Below, piece after piece: positions 24,523 through 32,304 of a stretch of 33,263 bases of DNA. Position numbers and translations under genes: made by a program. The stretch spans positions 1 through 33,263 of the forward strand of contig DASRJX010000256.1 of the NCBI GenBank assembly GCA_035649235.1. The letters are read 5' to 3'. A model generated the notes under the pieces. The model searched no databases, was not told the DNA's origin, and saw only the letters and a list, made by a program, of their open reading frames with translations. This DNA is from DASRJX01 sp035649235. GTDB taxonomy: Bacteria > Acidobacteriota > Polarisedimenticolia > Gp22-AA2. Numbering within the stretch: the first letter of the stretch is position 1; every line of letters begins with the position of its first letter.

Positions 24523-25343
24523 CGACGCTCCTGCGCCTCAAAGCGGGTCTCTTCGATCGGCCGATCCCGGTCGACGCCGCGAGCCTCAGCCCCGACCGCA
24601 CGGCAGGGCTGGCCGCGCGGGCGATCGCCGATCTGCCGCTCCTCGTCGGTTGCAGAACCGAGCGGACAGGCGATCTGTTCGACATCGAGGAAGCCGGCTC
24701 GGAGGATCTGGTGATCGAGGGGGACCTCGCCTCCTTCTCGCGCCTCGGAGCGGGGATGACCCGCGGCCGGCTGACCCTGCGAGGGAACGCCGGACCACGC
24801 GCCGGCTCCGGCATGAGCGGCGGCATCCTGCACATCGAGGGAGACGCGGCGGCACACGCCGGCGAGGGGATGCGCGGAGGGGCGCTCCTCGTCGACGGGT
24901 CGGCGGGCGACCACCTCGGCGCGCCGCTCGCGGGCCATGCGCACGGAGTGAACCGGGGCGCCATCCTCGTGCGCGGCGGCGCCGGAGCGATGGCTGGATT
25001 CCGGATGCGGCGCGGCACCATCGTCATCGCGGGGGATGCCGGTCCGGGGGCGGGCACCGCCATGCTGGCCGGCAGCCTGTTCGTCTTCGGCTCGCTGGGG
25101 ATAGGCGCCGGGGCGCTCATGCGGCGCGGCACGATCCTGACGACAAGGCCGCACGATCCGGCATCGGTCTTCCCCGAGTCGGGCCTCTCGCGCTTTTCCT
25201 ATCTGGCCCTGTACTATGACGCGCTCGAGGCGGCCGGCATCGTCCTGCCGGCCGGCGCCCGTCACGCCGCCTACCGGCGCCACGTCGGCGATCTTTCCGG
25301 GGCGGGGCGGGGGGAGATTCTCGTCATGGAACCGTCCTCTTGA
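24519..25343 (+). CDS. fhcC: Fhc complex subunit FhcC (formylmethanofuran dehydrogenase C-like)
   Basis: The 274-residue protein is a GltB-C-terminal-like right-handed beta-helix with repeating glycines about every 19 residues (GAGMTRGRLTLRGNAG, GSGMSGGILHIEGDA, GEGMRGGALLVDGSAG, then GFRMRRGTIVIAGDAG and GTAMLAGSLFVFG). In the Fhc complex this subunit packs against FhcA and FhcB. The true start is the ATG at 24519 overlapping the fhcD stop; a longer open frame begins in fhcD but has no homology. The stop overlaps the TTG start of mch. Confidence 0.94.
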   Translation: MTTLLRLKAGLFDRPIPVDAASLSPDRTAGLAARAIADLPLLVGCRTERTGDLFDIEEAGSEDLVIEGDLASFSRLGAGMTRGRLTLRGNAGPRAGSGMSGGILHIEGDAAAHAGEGMRGGALLVDGSAGDHLGAPLAGHAHGVNRGAILVRGGAGAMAGFRMRRGTIVIAGDAGPGAGTAMLAGSLFVFGSLGIGAGALMRRGTILTTRPHDPASVFPESGLSRFSYLALYYDALEAAGIVLPAGARHAAYRRHVGDLSGAGRGEILVMEPSS

Positions 25344-26314
25344 AGCCGGCCGACGCCACAGCAGCCCTCAACGCAGCCGCCGTGCGCCTGGCCGACGCCA
25401 TGGAGGAGCGGGCGGCGTCGATCGGCGTCCAGGTGAAGCGCCTCCCTGGCGGGACGAGGGTCATCGACGCCGGCATCGAGGTGCCCGGCTCCTTCGCCGC
25501 AGGTTGTCTGTACGCCGAGGCGGCCCTGGGCGGCCTGGGGCGGGTCGACATCGCTCCCAGGAGCCTGGGCCCCGCCGTGCTCCCCGAGGCCCGGGTCACG
25601 GTCGACTGCCCACTCGCCGCCTGTCTCGGATCGCAGTACGCCGGGTGGAAAGTGTCCGCGGGGAGCTTCTTCGCCATGGGCTCGGGACCGGCCCGGGCCA
25701 TCGCCGCGGCCGAGCCGCTGTTCGAGCGCTTCGGCCTGCGCGCCCGGCCGCAGCCGACGGTCCTCCTCCTGGAGTCGGACCGCCTCCCGGGGGCCGAGGT
25801 CGCTGACCTGGTGGCGCAGCGCTGTGCTGTCACACCCGAGGACCTCACGCTGGTGGCGGCGCCGACCGGCAGCCTCGCGGGCTGCACGCAGGTGGCCGCC
25901 CGTTCCGTCGAGACGGCGCTCCACAAGCTCCTCGAGCTCGGCTTCGATGTCGGCTGCGTCGTGGCGGGATCCGGAGCCTGCCCGATAGCGCCGGGCATCC
26001 CCGACGGGCTGCAGGCGATCGGCCGGACGAACGACGCCGTGCTCTACGGGGCCGACGTGTCGCTCTGGGTGTTGGCGGAGGACGCCGCCATCGAGGCGGT
26101 GCTGGAGCGCGTCCCCTCCTGCGCCTCGCGCGAGCACGGCCGCCTGTTCTGCGACCTGTTCCGGGAGCACGGCGACTTCTACAAGATCGACCCGCTGCTG
26201 TTCAGTCCGGCGCGCGTCACCCTCGTGAACGCCGCGACTGGCCGCGTCTTCTCCGCCGGCCGTCTGGACGAGCCGACCCTCCTGCGCTCGTTCGGCCTGG
26301 CCGCCCCGGAGTGA
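25340..26314 (+). CDS. mch: Methenyl-tetrahydromethanopterin cyclohydrolase Mch
   Basis: Mch hydrolyses methenyl-H4MPT to 5-formyl-H4MPT, the substrate of FhcD. The 324-residue product matches the family length and its blocks: LNAAAVRLADAMEE at the N-terminus, AGIEVPGSFAAGCLYAEA near residue 44, VDCPLAACLGSQYAGW near 88, FFAMGSGPARA near 109, APTGSLAGCTQVAARSVETA near 174 and GSGACPIAPGIPDGLQAIGR near 212. The start is TTG (25340-25342) overlapping the fhcC stop (TTGA) without a clear ribosome site, so translation is probably coupled. It places two sequential enzymes of the same pathway in one operon. Confidence 0.95.
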   Translation: MKPADATAALNAAAVRLADAMEERAASIGVQVKRLPGGTRVIDAGIEVPGSFAAGCLYAEAALGGLGRVDIAPRSLGPAVLPEARVTVDCPLAACLGSQYAGWKVSAGSFFAMGSGPARAIAAAEPLFERFGLRARPQPTVLLLESDRLPGAEVADLVAQRCAVTPEDLTLVAAPTGSLAGCTQVAARSVETALHKLLELGFDVGCVVAGSGACPIAPGIPDGLQAIGRTNDAVLYGADVSLWVLAEDAAIEAVLERVPSCASREHGRLFCDLFREHGDFYKIDPLLFSPARVTLVNAATGRVFSAGRLDEPTLLRSFGLAAPE

Positions 26315-26321
26315 GGGACAA

Positions 26322-27224
26322 GTGCCGCGCGTCGGAATCCTGGCCGGCGCCGACGGCTGGCACGTCGAGGCGCTCGGCCGGGCCCTGACGCGCGCCGGCT
26401 GCGAGATCGCGCGTTGCGATCCAAAGCACCTCCTGGGACGCATCGACCAGGGCGCCGGGATCTCGGCCGGCGTCGCCGGTGCGAGGCGGCCGGCGGTGCC
26501 CCTGGAGCGGCTCGACGCGCTCCTGGTGCGCTTCATCCCGCCAGGATCGCTCGATCAGATCGTCTTCCGGATCGACGCCCTGCACCTGCTCGAGGGCGGC
26601 GGGCTTCCGGTCGTGAACACGCCGCGCTGCCTCGAGCGGACCATCGACAAGCACTGGACGTCGCGCCTCCTGCATGAGGCCGGCGTGCCGACGCCGCGCA
26701 CCGTCGTCGCCGAGCGCGCCGCCGACGCGCTCGAAGCCTTCCGCGACCTGCGCGACGTCCTGGTGAAGCCGCTCCTCGGATCGGGCGGGCGGGGCATCTT
26801 CCGCGTCTCGGACGAGGATCACGCCTGGCGGGCCTTTCGCGCCCTGGAGCAGCAGCGGGCGGTCCTCTACATCCAGGAGTTCGTGCCGCACGGCCCGTCC
26901 GATCTGCGCTTGTTCGTGGCCCGGGGCCGCGTGCTGGCGGCGGCCCGCCGCGAGGGACGGGGCTGGAAGAGCAACGTCGCCGCCGGGGCCTCGGCCACGG
27001 CGCACCGGCCGACGGCGGCGCAGGAGGCCGCGGCGATCGGCGCCGCGGCGGCCGTGGCCGCCGACTACGCGGGCGTCGACCTGCTTCCGGCCGAGGACGG
27101 GCGCCTCCTGGTGACCGAGGTCAACGGCATCCCGGGCTGGGCGGCCCTGCAGGAGACCACGTCGATCGACATCGCGGCCGAGGTGGCGCGGCTCGTGCTC
27201 GCCCGGCTCGAGGAGCGCGCGTGA
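26322..27224 (+). CDS. RimK-like ATP-grasp ligase of the C1 cofactor cluster
   Basis: The 300-residue protein (GTG start) has an N-terminal pre-ATP-grasp domain (about 1-95) and the ATP-grasp core with NTPRCLERTIDKHWTSRLL near residue 105, VLVKPLLGSGGRGIFRV near 145, VLYIQEFVPHGPSDLRLFV near 185 and the metal-binding TEVNGIPGWAALQETTSIDI near 266. ATP-grasp ligases of this type join an amino acid, often glutamate, to an acceptor through an acylphosphate. Its place after mch suggests it adds glutamate to H4MPT (like archaeal MptN) or to methanofuran (like MfnD or the polyglutamate tail of methylofuran). Sequence alone does not settle which. It lies 7 bases after mch and overlaps the next gene by GTGA. 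Confidence 0.85.
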   Translation: MPRVGILAGADGWHVEALGRALTRAGCEIARCDPKHLLGRIDQGAGISAGVAGARRPAVPLERLDALLVRFIPPGSLDQIVFRIDALHLLEGGGLPVVNTPRCLERTIDKHWTSRLLHEAGVPTPRTVVAERAADALEAFRDLRDVLVKPLLGSGGRGIFRVSDEDHAWRAFRALEQQRAVLYIQEFVPHGPSDLRLFVARGRVLAAARREGRGWKSNVAAGASATAHRPTAAQEAAAIGAAAAVAADYAGVDLLPAEDGRLLVTEVNGIPGWAALQETTSIDIAAEVARLVLARLEERA

Positions 27225-28129
27225 CGACGCGCCGCGCGAACGGACGCTCCGGCCCCGCCACGAGGCGCCTCACCCCGCGCCTGGTGGCGGCGGCGGCCGA
27301 GGCGGCCTGCCTCCTGGAGCTGCGCGCCGAGAAACCCGGGAACGTCTGGCGCGGGCACGAGCGGCCGGGCCTGCGCCACCGCGACCTGCTGGCCAGCGCG
27401 CAGGCTATCGAGCCGGTCTTCCTCCGCCTCGCGCGCGGCCGCGTCGGGCGCCTCGTCCTGGAGGCGGTGCGCGCCACGCGCCGCCACGTGACGACCAACA
27501 CCAACCTGGGGATCGTCCTGCTCCTGGCGCCCCTCGCGAAGGCGGCGTTGCTGAGGGGGCCGGTCGACTTCCGAGGGCGACTGCGGCGCGTGCTCGAGGG
27601 TCTCGACGTGCAGGACGCCCGCGACGTCTACGCGGCGATCCGCCTGGCGCGTCCCGGCGGGCTCGGGCGCGTGGGTCAAGAGGACGTCCGCCGCCGGCCC
27701 GGCCGGGACCTGCTCGCCATCATGCGGCTGGCGGCCGGACGGGATGCCGTGGCGCGCGAATACGCCACCGGCTACGAGGCCACCTTCGAGGTCGGCGCGC
27801 CGGCCCTGCGGCGCCTGCGGACCGAGGGGCTGGATATCGGGCCGGCGATCGTCGAGACCTTCCTGATCCTGCTCGCCGCGTCGCCCGACACGCTGATCGC
27901 CCGCCGGCACGGCCGGCGCGCCGCGACGGCGGTCTCCCGGGCCGCCGCGAAAGCGCTCGAGCGCGGCGGCACCAGAACTCCCGAGGGCCGGCAGGCCATC
28001 CTCCATCTCGATCGGAAGCTGGTCCGGTCCCGGCCGGCGATGAATCCGGGCGCCACGGCCGACCTGACGACGGCGGCGCTGTTCGTCTGGCTCGTCGAAT
28101 CGGCGGCCACCCGGCCTGCCGGCGGTTGA
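27221..28129 (+). CDS. CitG-like (triphosphoribosyl-dephospho-CoA synthase family) protein
   Basis: The 302-residue all-helical protein shows the CitG/MdcB family pattern: LLELRAEKPGNVWRGHE near residue 33, TTNTNLGIVLLLAPLAKAA near 92, and NPGATADLTTAALFVWLVE near 277. In citrate lyase and malonate decarboxylase systems this family attaches a triphosphoribosyl group to dephospho-CoA, but no lyase acyl-carrier genes are present here. Related proteins are repeatedly found in bacterial and archaeal H4MPT/methanofuran clusters, so a transfer step in cofactor assembly is the better guess. The first 20 residues are Arg-rich and may be an extension. It is the last gene of the operon, ending 23 bases before the convergent beta-RFAP synthase gene. 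Confidence 0.82.
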   Translation: MTTRRANGRSGPATRRLTPRLVAAAAEAACLLELRAEKPGNVWRGHERPGLRHRDLLASAQAIEPVFLRLARGRVGRLVLEAVRATRRHVTTNTNLGIVLLLAPLAKAALLRGPVDFRGRLRRVLEGLDVQDARDVYAAIRLARPGGLGRVGQEDVRRRPGRDLLAIMRLAAGRDAVAREYATGYEATFEVGAPALRRLRTEGLDIGPAIVETFLILLAASPDTLIARRHGRRAATAVSRAAAKALERGGTRTPEGRQAILHLDRKLVRSRPAMNPGATADLTTAALFVWLVESAATRPAGG

Positions 28130-28133
28130 TCAC

Positions 28134-28147
28134 CGGCGCCTGCGCCG
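28134..28147. terminator. Short GC hairpin between convergent C1 operons
   Basis: CGGCG (28134-28138) and CGCCG (28143-28147) can pair around a CCTG loop in the 23-base gap between the CitG-like and mptG stops. There is no run of T on either side, so it is at best a weak bidirectional terminator. Confidence 0.25.
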
Positions 28148-28152
28148 CGCCG

Positions 28153-29106
28153 TCACGACGATCGCAGCGACGCTCCGTGGTTGAAGCCGCGCGTGCGCAG
28201 GACGGCGGCGCCCGGGTCGGCGCGGGCGACGATCGACGCCAGCCGCTCCTCTTCCCTGGCGTCGGCGGCGAAGGCGTAGATGGCAGGCCCCCAGGACGAC
28301 TGGCCGACGCCGCAGGCCTTCGCATCCTTCAGGCGGAGGGCGAGGCGGGCGGCCCCGGGGTGGAACTCCCCCTCCTGGACCGAGGCGAAGCAGCCGCCGA
28401 CCATCTCCTGGGTCTCGGCCAGCGCCTGGCCGAAAGCGGGCAGGTCGCGCTCGACGAGCGCCGGCAGGAGGCGGGTCAGGACGGTCCTCGAGATCTTGTC
28501 GACCGTGGCGTCCTCGGCCGGGCGCAGGCGGCGGAACGCCTCTTCCTCGGCCTCGCCGCTCACGGTTTTGGTCGAGGACGGGAGCGCCACGACGATGCGC
28601 CAGTCCTCCGGGAACTCGTGCCGCGCCAGAAGCGGCGGCGCCTCGGCGCCGGAAGCGTTCCCCTCGGTCGCGTGCCCCCCTTCCACCACGAAACCGCCGC
28701 GCTGAAAGAGGTGGAAGCCGACGCCGGACCGCCGTGCGCGTCCCATCAGGGCGCAGAGCGTGGCGATCGGCTGGTCGAGCCCGCGCTGGCGCGCGATGCC
28801 CGCGGCGAGGGCCAGGGCGAGCTGCGTCCCCGATCCCAGACCGACGTGCTCCGGGATCGCCTCGTCCACGACGATGCGCGCCTTCGGCTTCAGCTCCAGA
28901 GCACGGTGCACCCGGGCGGCGAGGTACTCGATCCGCTCCGCGTTCGCCCCGGTGACCTCGAGCCCTGAAGCCTTCTCGATCCGGAGGACGCAGCGCGGCT
29001 CCGAGAGCGCCAGGCCCATGCCGCCGAACTGGCGGCTTCCCGCCCCCTGCGACAGGTCCAGGAACCCGAAGTGGAGCCTCGCCCGGGCCGTGACCTTGAC
29101 CGTCAT
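28153..29106 (-). CDS. mptG: Beta-ribofuranosylaminobenzene 5'-phosphate synthase (MptG, GHMP fold)
   Basis: MptG condenses PRPP with 4-hydroxy- or 4-aminobenzoate, the committed step that distinguishes H4MPT from folate. The 317-residue protein starts MTVKVTARARLHFGFLDL, the family signature, and has the GHMP phosphate-binding loop PEHVGLGSGTQLALALA near residue 84, RRSGVGFHLFQRGGFVVEGG near 124, and ACGVGQSSWGPAIYAF near 272. The gene is the last of the minus-strand operon; its ATG overlaps the DUF447 stop (ATGA). Its presence strongly supports that the host makes its own H4MPT-type cofactor. Confidence 0.94.
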   Translation of the reverse strand: MTVKVTARARLHFGFLDLSQGAGSRQFGGMGLALSEPRCVLRIEKASGLEVTGANAERIEYLAARVHRALELKPKARIVVDEAIPEHVGLGSGTQLALALAAGIARQRGLDQPIATLCALMGRARRSGVGFHLFQRGGFVVEGGHATEGNASGAEAPPLLARHEFPEDWRIVVALPSSTKTVSGEAEEEAFRRLRPAEDATVDKISRTVLTRLLPALVERDLPAFGQALAETQEMVGGCFASVQEGEFHPGAARLALRLKDAKACGVGQSSWGPAIYAFAADAREEERLASIVARADPGAAVLRTRGFNHGASLRSS

Positions 29107-29672
29107 GACGCCCGCTCCTCCAGAGGGGTGAAGCGCTCCGCCACCTCGGTCACGAAGCGGAACGCCTCGCGCTCGCGCCCGCCGCCGGTCTTGTCGACCA
29201 GCGGAGAGAGACGCGCGATCCCGGCCAGGACCGGCTCCCGGCCCAGAAGATGCAGGCGCGTCGCCAGGATGGTCGCCTCGACGACGGCGTGCTGGGCGCG
29301 GTTGAACGCCAGGAAGTCGCGCTGCCGCCCTTCGAAGACCACCCGGGCGCGGAACTCCGCCCGCTCCCGGCTCAGGTCGCTCGATGTGACGACGATCTCC
29401 TTCCAGTGGCAGACGTCCCGCAGGACGACGCCGCGCACGCGCTCCGCCGGGCGGTGCGAAGGCACCTCGGGCGTCAAGGCGCAGCGCGCGAACAGCAGCA
29501 CGTCGTCGGTGAAGTGGACCACGCCCTCGCCGACCTCCTGGAGGTTCCGCCAGGTGACGGCGGTCCGGAACGGCCGCAGCAGGACGCTCCCCTCCTCGAG
29601 CCCGATCCCCATCGGGGCGAAGTTGGGCCGCCCCGCAGCGTCGAGCGTCGAGACGATGGTCTCGTAGATCAC
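29103..29672 (-). CDS. DUF447 family protein of H4MPT clusters
   Basis: The GTG start (29670-29672) overlaps the FolB-like stop (GTGA) and gives 189 residues starting VIYETIVSTLDAAGRPNFAP, the usual DUF447 opening; a longer frame reads through folB and is not real. The sequence suggests a split-barrel flavin-binding fold: NFAPMGIGL, TAVTWRNLQEVGEGVVHFTD, VLRDVCHWKEIVVTSSDLS, and FNRAQHAVVEATILATRLHL. The family occurs in methanogens and in bacteria with H4MPT, so it probably takes part in cofactor synthesis or repair, possibly as a flavoprotein. The exact reaction is not known. Confidence 0.85.
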   Translation of the reverse strand: MIYETIVSTLDAAGRPNFAPMGIGLEEGSVLLRPFRTAVTWRNLQEVGEGVVHFTDDVLLFARCALTPEVPSHRPAERVRGVVLRDVCHWKEIVVTSSDLSRERAEFRARVVFEGRQRDFLAFNRAQHAVVEATILATRLHLLGREPVLAGIARLSPLVDKTGGGREREAFRFVTEVAERFTPLEERAS

Positions 29673-30058
29673 CGGCCGCGCTCCATCTGGACCTCCACGT
29701 GCCCCACGTTCGTCAGCACGTACTTTCGCACGCGCACCACCGCCCGTCCAACCGTCGGGAAGCGCTGCAGCACCCGGTCCAGGACGGCGACCGCAGCCGC
29801 CTCGATCAGGTGGAACCGCCCGTCCTCCAGCAGGCCGCGGACCGCGTCGCAGACCTGCCGGTAATCGATGGTCTGCTCCAGAACGCCGCTCCGGCCCGCC
29901 GCCTCGAGCGGGGCCAGGAGATCCAGGTCCACCTCGATGCGCTGGCGCGTGGCGCGCTCCTCCTCCGTCACCCCGATGTGACACTGGCAGACAATACCGG
30001 AGAGCGTGATGCGGTCGCGGGCCGCTCCCGCAGCCTCCGGGTCATTCGCGCCGGGCAT
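29669..30058 (-). CDS. folB: Dihydroneopterin aldolase-like protein (FolB family)
   Basis: The 129-residue protein belongs to the tunnelling-fold FolB family: ITLSGIVCQCHIGVTEEERA near residue 18, RIEVDLDL, TIDYRQVCDAVRGLL near 63, FHLIEAAAVAVLDRVLQRFP near 82 and a closing VRVRKYVLTNVGHVEVQ. FolB cleaves dihydroneopterin to 6-hydroxymethyl-dihydropterin, the pterin shared by folate and H4MPT. In archaea an unrelated MptD does this; here a bacterial-type enzyme is placed in the H4MPT operon. The ATG at 30056-30058 lies inside the end of the DHPS-like gene; a GTG at 30067 is an alternative start. The N-terminal about 14 residues are extra. Confidence 0.88.
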   Translation of the reverse strand: MPGANDPEAAGAARDRITLSGIVCQCHIGVTEEERATRQRIEVDLDLLAPLEAAGRSGVLEQTIDYRQVCDAVRGLLEDGRFHLIEAAAVAVLDRVLQRFPTVGRAVVRVRKYVLTNVGHVEVQMERGR

Positions 30059-31433
30059 GGTCCCCACCCTCTTCCTCCTGCCAGGTCAGGTAGCCCCAGT
30101 CGAGCGGCTCACCCTGGATGTACTTCTTCCCCAGGTGCCGTGCGATGTCGGCCTTCATCAGCTCGCGGCCCAGGTAAAAGGCATGCGAGGCGTCCCCCTC
30201 CACCCCGAGGCGGGGGAAGATGTCGCGGATGCTGGTGCCGCGCACGAAGCGCTCGTTGTTGTAGACGTAGACCGCCTCGCCGTCGGTGTCGATGCGGAAG
30301 TTGCGATCCGTGACCTGCCGCTGCACGGCGCGCAGCTCCTCCTCGCTGGGGTGCCTGGCGCGCGCGTCGCGGGTGGTCACGAGCCGCGCGTCGTAGCCTT
30401 TCGGCAGCGCCTGCCGCAGGCGGCCGTGGCGCATGATCCGCCGGGCGCAGTCGAGCTCGCGGACGCTGCCGCGCGCCCAGTGCGCCACCTCCGTCGTGAG
30501 GGCGTAGCGCACGTCGAGCTCGCTCATCAGCCCGCAGAGGACGGCGGTGATGCCGGTCGTGTCGGCCTCCGTCAGCTCGGTCAGATTGCCGACGCCCATC
30601 AGGAAGTCGGTCTCGCGGAGCGCCGCGTGCGCTTCGCAGAAGCGGCGGATCGACTCGGCGAACCCGAAGTGGATCGGATCGAGGACCGCGTCGGCGATCA
30701 CCCTGGCCGCGCCGTGGCGGCGCGCCTCCTCGACGTTGTGCAGAAGCGACGGTACTCCCTGTCCGGGATCCGGGATGACGACCGGCACGGCGCTCGTGAG
30801 CCGGCCGGCCAGGTGCAGGTTCCGCGAGTCCAGGCTCAGGAGGAACTCCGCCCCCGCCTCGTCTCCCGACAGCGCCTCCCGCTCGTCGAAGGTGTCGATG
30901 CTGACCCGGTGTCCTTCCTTGCGGAGCAGCCGCACCAGGCGGCCGAGATCCGCGATCGGACGCTCGGGCGAGCAGCCGAGGTCGATGACGTCGGCACCGG
31001 CGCGCCGGTAGCGCTCGGCCGCTTCGAGGATCGCCCGATCGCTCAGCGCGTCGACGTCGTTGATCTCCGCCAGGATCGTCAGGTCGTGAGGGCCGTCCGG
31101 ATCGTAGGCGTCGGCGGGGCCCCCGAAAAACTCCGGCAGATCGCGCAGATCCCTGGGGCCCTTGCGGAACGGCCGTCCGAAGTGCTCTGCCAGGGCGGCG
31201 GTATCCGCCCGGGACAACCCCGGGAGATAGACCGCGTCGCATCCGGGATCCTCGAGCGCCGTTTTCTTCAGCGTCGACTTGAGGTAGTCGGTCGTCAGCA
31301 GGGCCGCCACCTTGATCCGGAGCACCTGCACCTTCCAGTCGAACGCCGGCTGCATGCCGGCGAGGGTGCTCGTGAGCCCCCCCTGCGCGAGCTGTCCCGT
31401 CACGAACAGGTAGATCGGCCGCTCTACAGCCAT
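30042..31433 (-). CDS. Dihydropteroate-synthase-like protein with N-terminal DUF6513 domain
   Basis: The 463-residue protein has an N-terminal domain (about 1-115, IYLFVTGQLAQGGL and VQVLRIKVAALLTTDYL) of the DUF6513 type, then a DHPS-like TIM barrel (about 115-365): ILAEINDVDALSDRAILEAA, AGADVIDLGCSPERP, HRVSIDTFDERE, IADAVLDPIHFG and FLMGVGNLTELTEADTTGIT. A C-terminal part of about 100 residues (HPSEEELRAVQRQVTDRNFR) follows. It is the likely enzyme that joins the pterin methylene group to beta-RFA-P, the H4MPT counterpart of dihydropteroate synthase. The ATG at 31431-31433 overlaps the SDR end by 10 bases. Confidence 0.9.
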   Translation of the reverse strand: MAVERPIYLFVTGQLAQGGLTSTLAGMQPAFDWKVQVLRIKVAALLTTDYLKSTLKKTALEDPGCDAVYLPGLSRADTAALAEHFGRPFRKGPRDLRDLPEFFGGPADAYDPDGPHDLTILAEINDVDALSDRAILEAAERYRRAGADVIDLGCSPERPIADLGRLVRLLRKEGHRVSIDTFDEREALSGDEAGAEFLLSLDSRNLHLAGRLTSAVPVVIPDPGQGVPSLLHNVEEARRHGAARVIADAVLDPIHFGFAESIRRFCEAHAALRETDFLMGVGNLTELTEADTTGITAVLCGLMSELDVRYALTTEVAHWARGSVRELDCARRIMRHGRLRQALPKGYDARLVTTRDARARHPSEEELRAVQRQVTDRNFRIDTDGEAVYVYNNERFVRGTSIRDIFPRLGVEGDASHAFYLGRELMKADIARHLGKKYIQGEPLDWGYLTWQEEEGGDHARRE

Positions 31434-32170
31434 AGCCCACCGTGCACCTGGAGGATGGCCCCCGAGACGTAGGCCGCCCTGTCGGAGGCCAGGAACGAGA
31501 CGGCTTCGGCCACCTCGGTCGGCTTGCCGAAGCGACCCAAAGGAATGTGCGAGCGCCAGCGCGCCTGCTCCTTCGGGTCCCATGCGGCGTACGCCTCGGT
31601 CTCGATGAAGCCGGGGCCCACGGCGTTGACCCGGATGCCGTGCGGCCCCTCGGTGCGCGCCAGGATCCGCGTCAGCATCATGAGCCCCGCCTTGGCGACG
31701 AAGTACGCCGGCGCCTCGTGCGTCATCCCCGGGGACACCTCGGAGTTGAGCGCCCCGATGTTGATGATGCAGCCTGACCGGCGCTCCCGCATTCCCGGCA
31801 GGACCGCCCGCACGCAGAAGAAGGCGCTCGACAGGTTGCCGTCGATCATGCTCCGCCAGTCGGCGTCCGTCGTCTCGGCGATCGGCCGCTCCAGGAACGG
31901 CCCCAGGTTGTTGACCAGGACGTCAATCGGCCCGAGACGGTCCTCTGCCTCTCCGACCAGCCGCCGGCACGCCCCGGCGTCCGTCAGGTCGGCGCGCACC
32001 GCGTGCGCCCGGCCGCCGGACGACCGGATCTCGCTCAGGACGCCGTCGGCGCCCGCGTCGCTCGCGTGGTTGACGGCGACAGCGCAACCGTCGCGCGCCA
32101 GCCGCACGGCGATGGCGCGACCGATGCCGCGCGTGCTCCCCGTGATCAGGGCCGTCCGCTGCTGGGCCAT
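31424..32170 (-). CDS. Short-chain dehydrogenase/reductase heading the H4MPT synthesis operon
   Basis: The 248-residue SDR has the nucleotide motif TGSTRGIG at residues 10-17, where the Arg suggests NADPH use, LVNNLGP at 85-91 in place of NNAG, N112, and the catalytic pair Y156 and K160 (APAYFVAKAG). The usual active-site Ser is not present: the strand reads CIINIGALNSE, with Gly-Ala where Ser-Ser stands. PTR1/FolM pteridine reductases also lack that Ser, having Asp instead. As first gene of an operon for H4MPT synthesis, and with no DmrA-type reductase in the window, a dihydropterin or dihydromethanopterin reductase role is plausible but is inference. It could also be an ordinary SDR of other use. 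Confidence 0.85.
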   Translation of the reverse strand: MAQQRTALITGSTRGIGRAIAVRLARDGCAVAVNHASDAGADGVLSEIRSSGGRAHAVRADLTDAGACRRLVGEAEDRLGPIDVLVNNLGPFLERPIAETTDADWRSMIDGNLSSAFFCVRAVLPGMRERRSGCIINIGALNSEVSPGMTHEAPAYFVAKAGLMMLTRILARTEGPHGIRVNAVGPGFIETEAYAAWDPKEQARWRSHIPLGRFGKPTEVAEAVSFLASDRAAYVSGAILQVHGGLWL

Positions 32171-32204
32171 CTTCCGAATCCCGCGTCAGTGAAGAGTCCC
32201 CGGC

Positions 32205-32213
32205 AGAATACCA
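32205..32213 (-). promoter_or_regulatory. Candidate extended -10 promoter of the SDR-mptG operon
   Basis: Minus-strand TGG immediately before TATTCT (32205-32210) forms an extended -10; no good -35 is present (TTCCGA at 18 bases spacing is 3 of 6). Predicted +1 near 32198 leaves a 27-base leader with a GGAAG ribosome site. The 134-base gap between the BsuPI-like gene and the SDR holds no gene. Confidence 0.35.
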
Positions 32214-32304
32214 TGCCGACCCCGCGGCTCGGAAGGCACGACGCAAAGCCGGAACGTCGCATACTTCAGCGAGGTGACGACGCAGGAGCGATCAGCCCGG
32301 TCCG

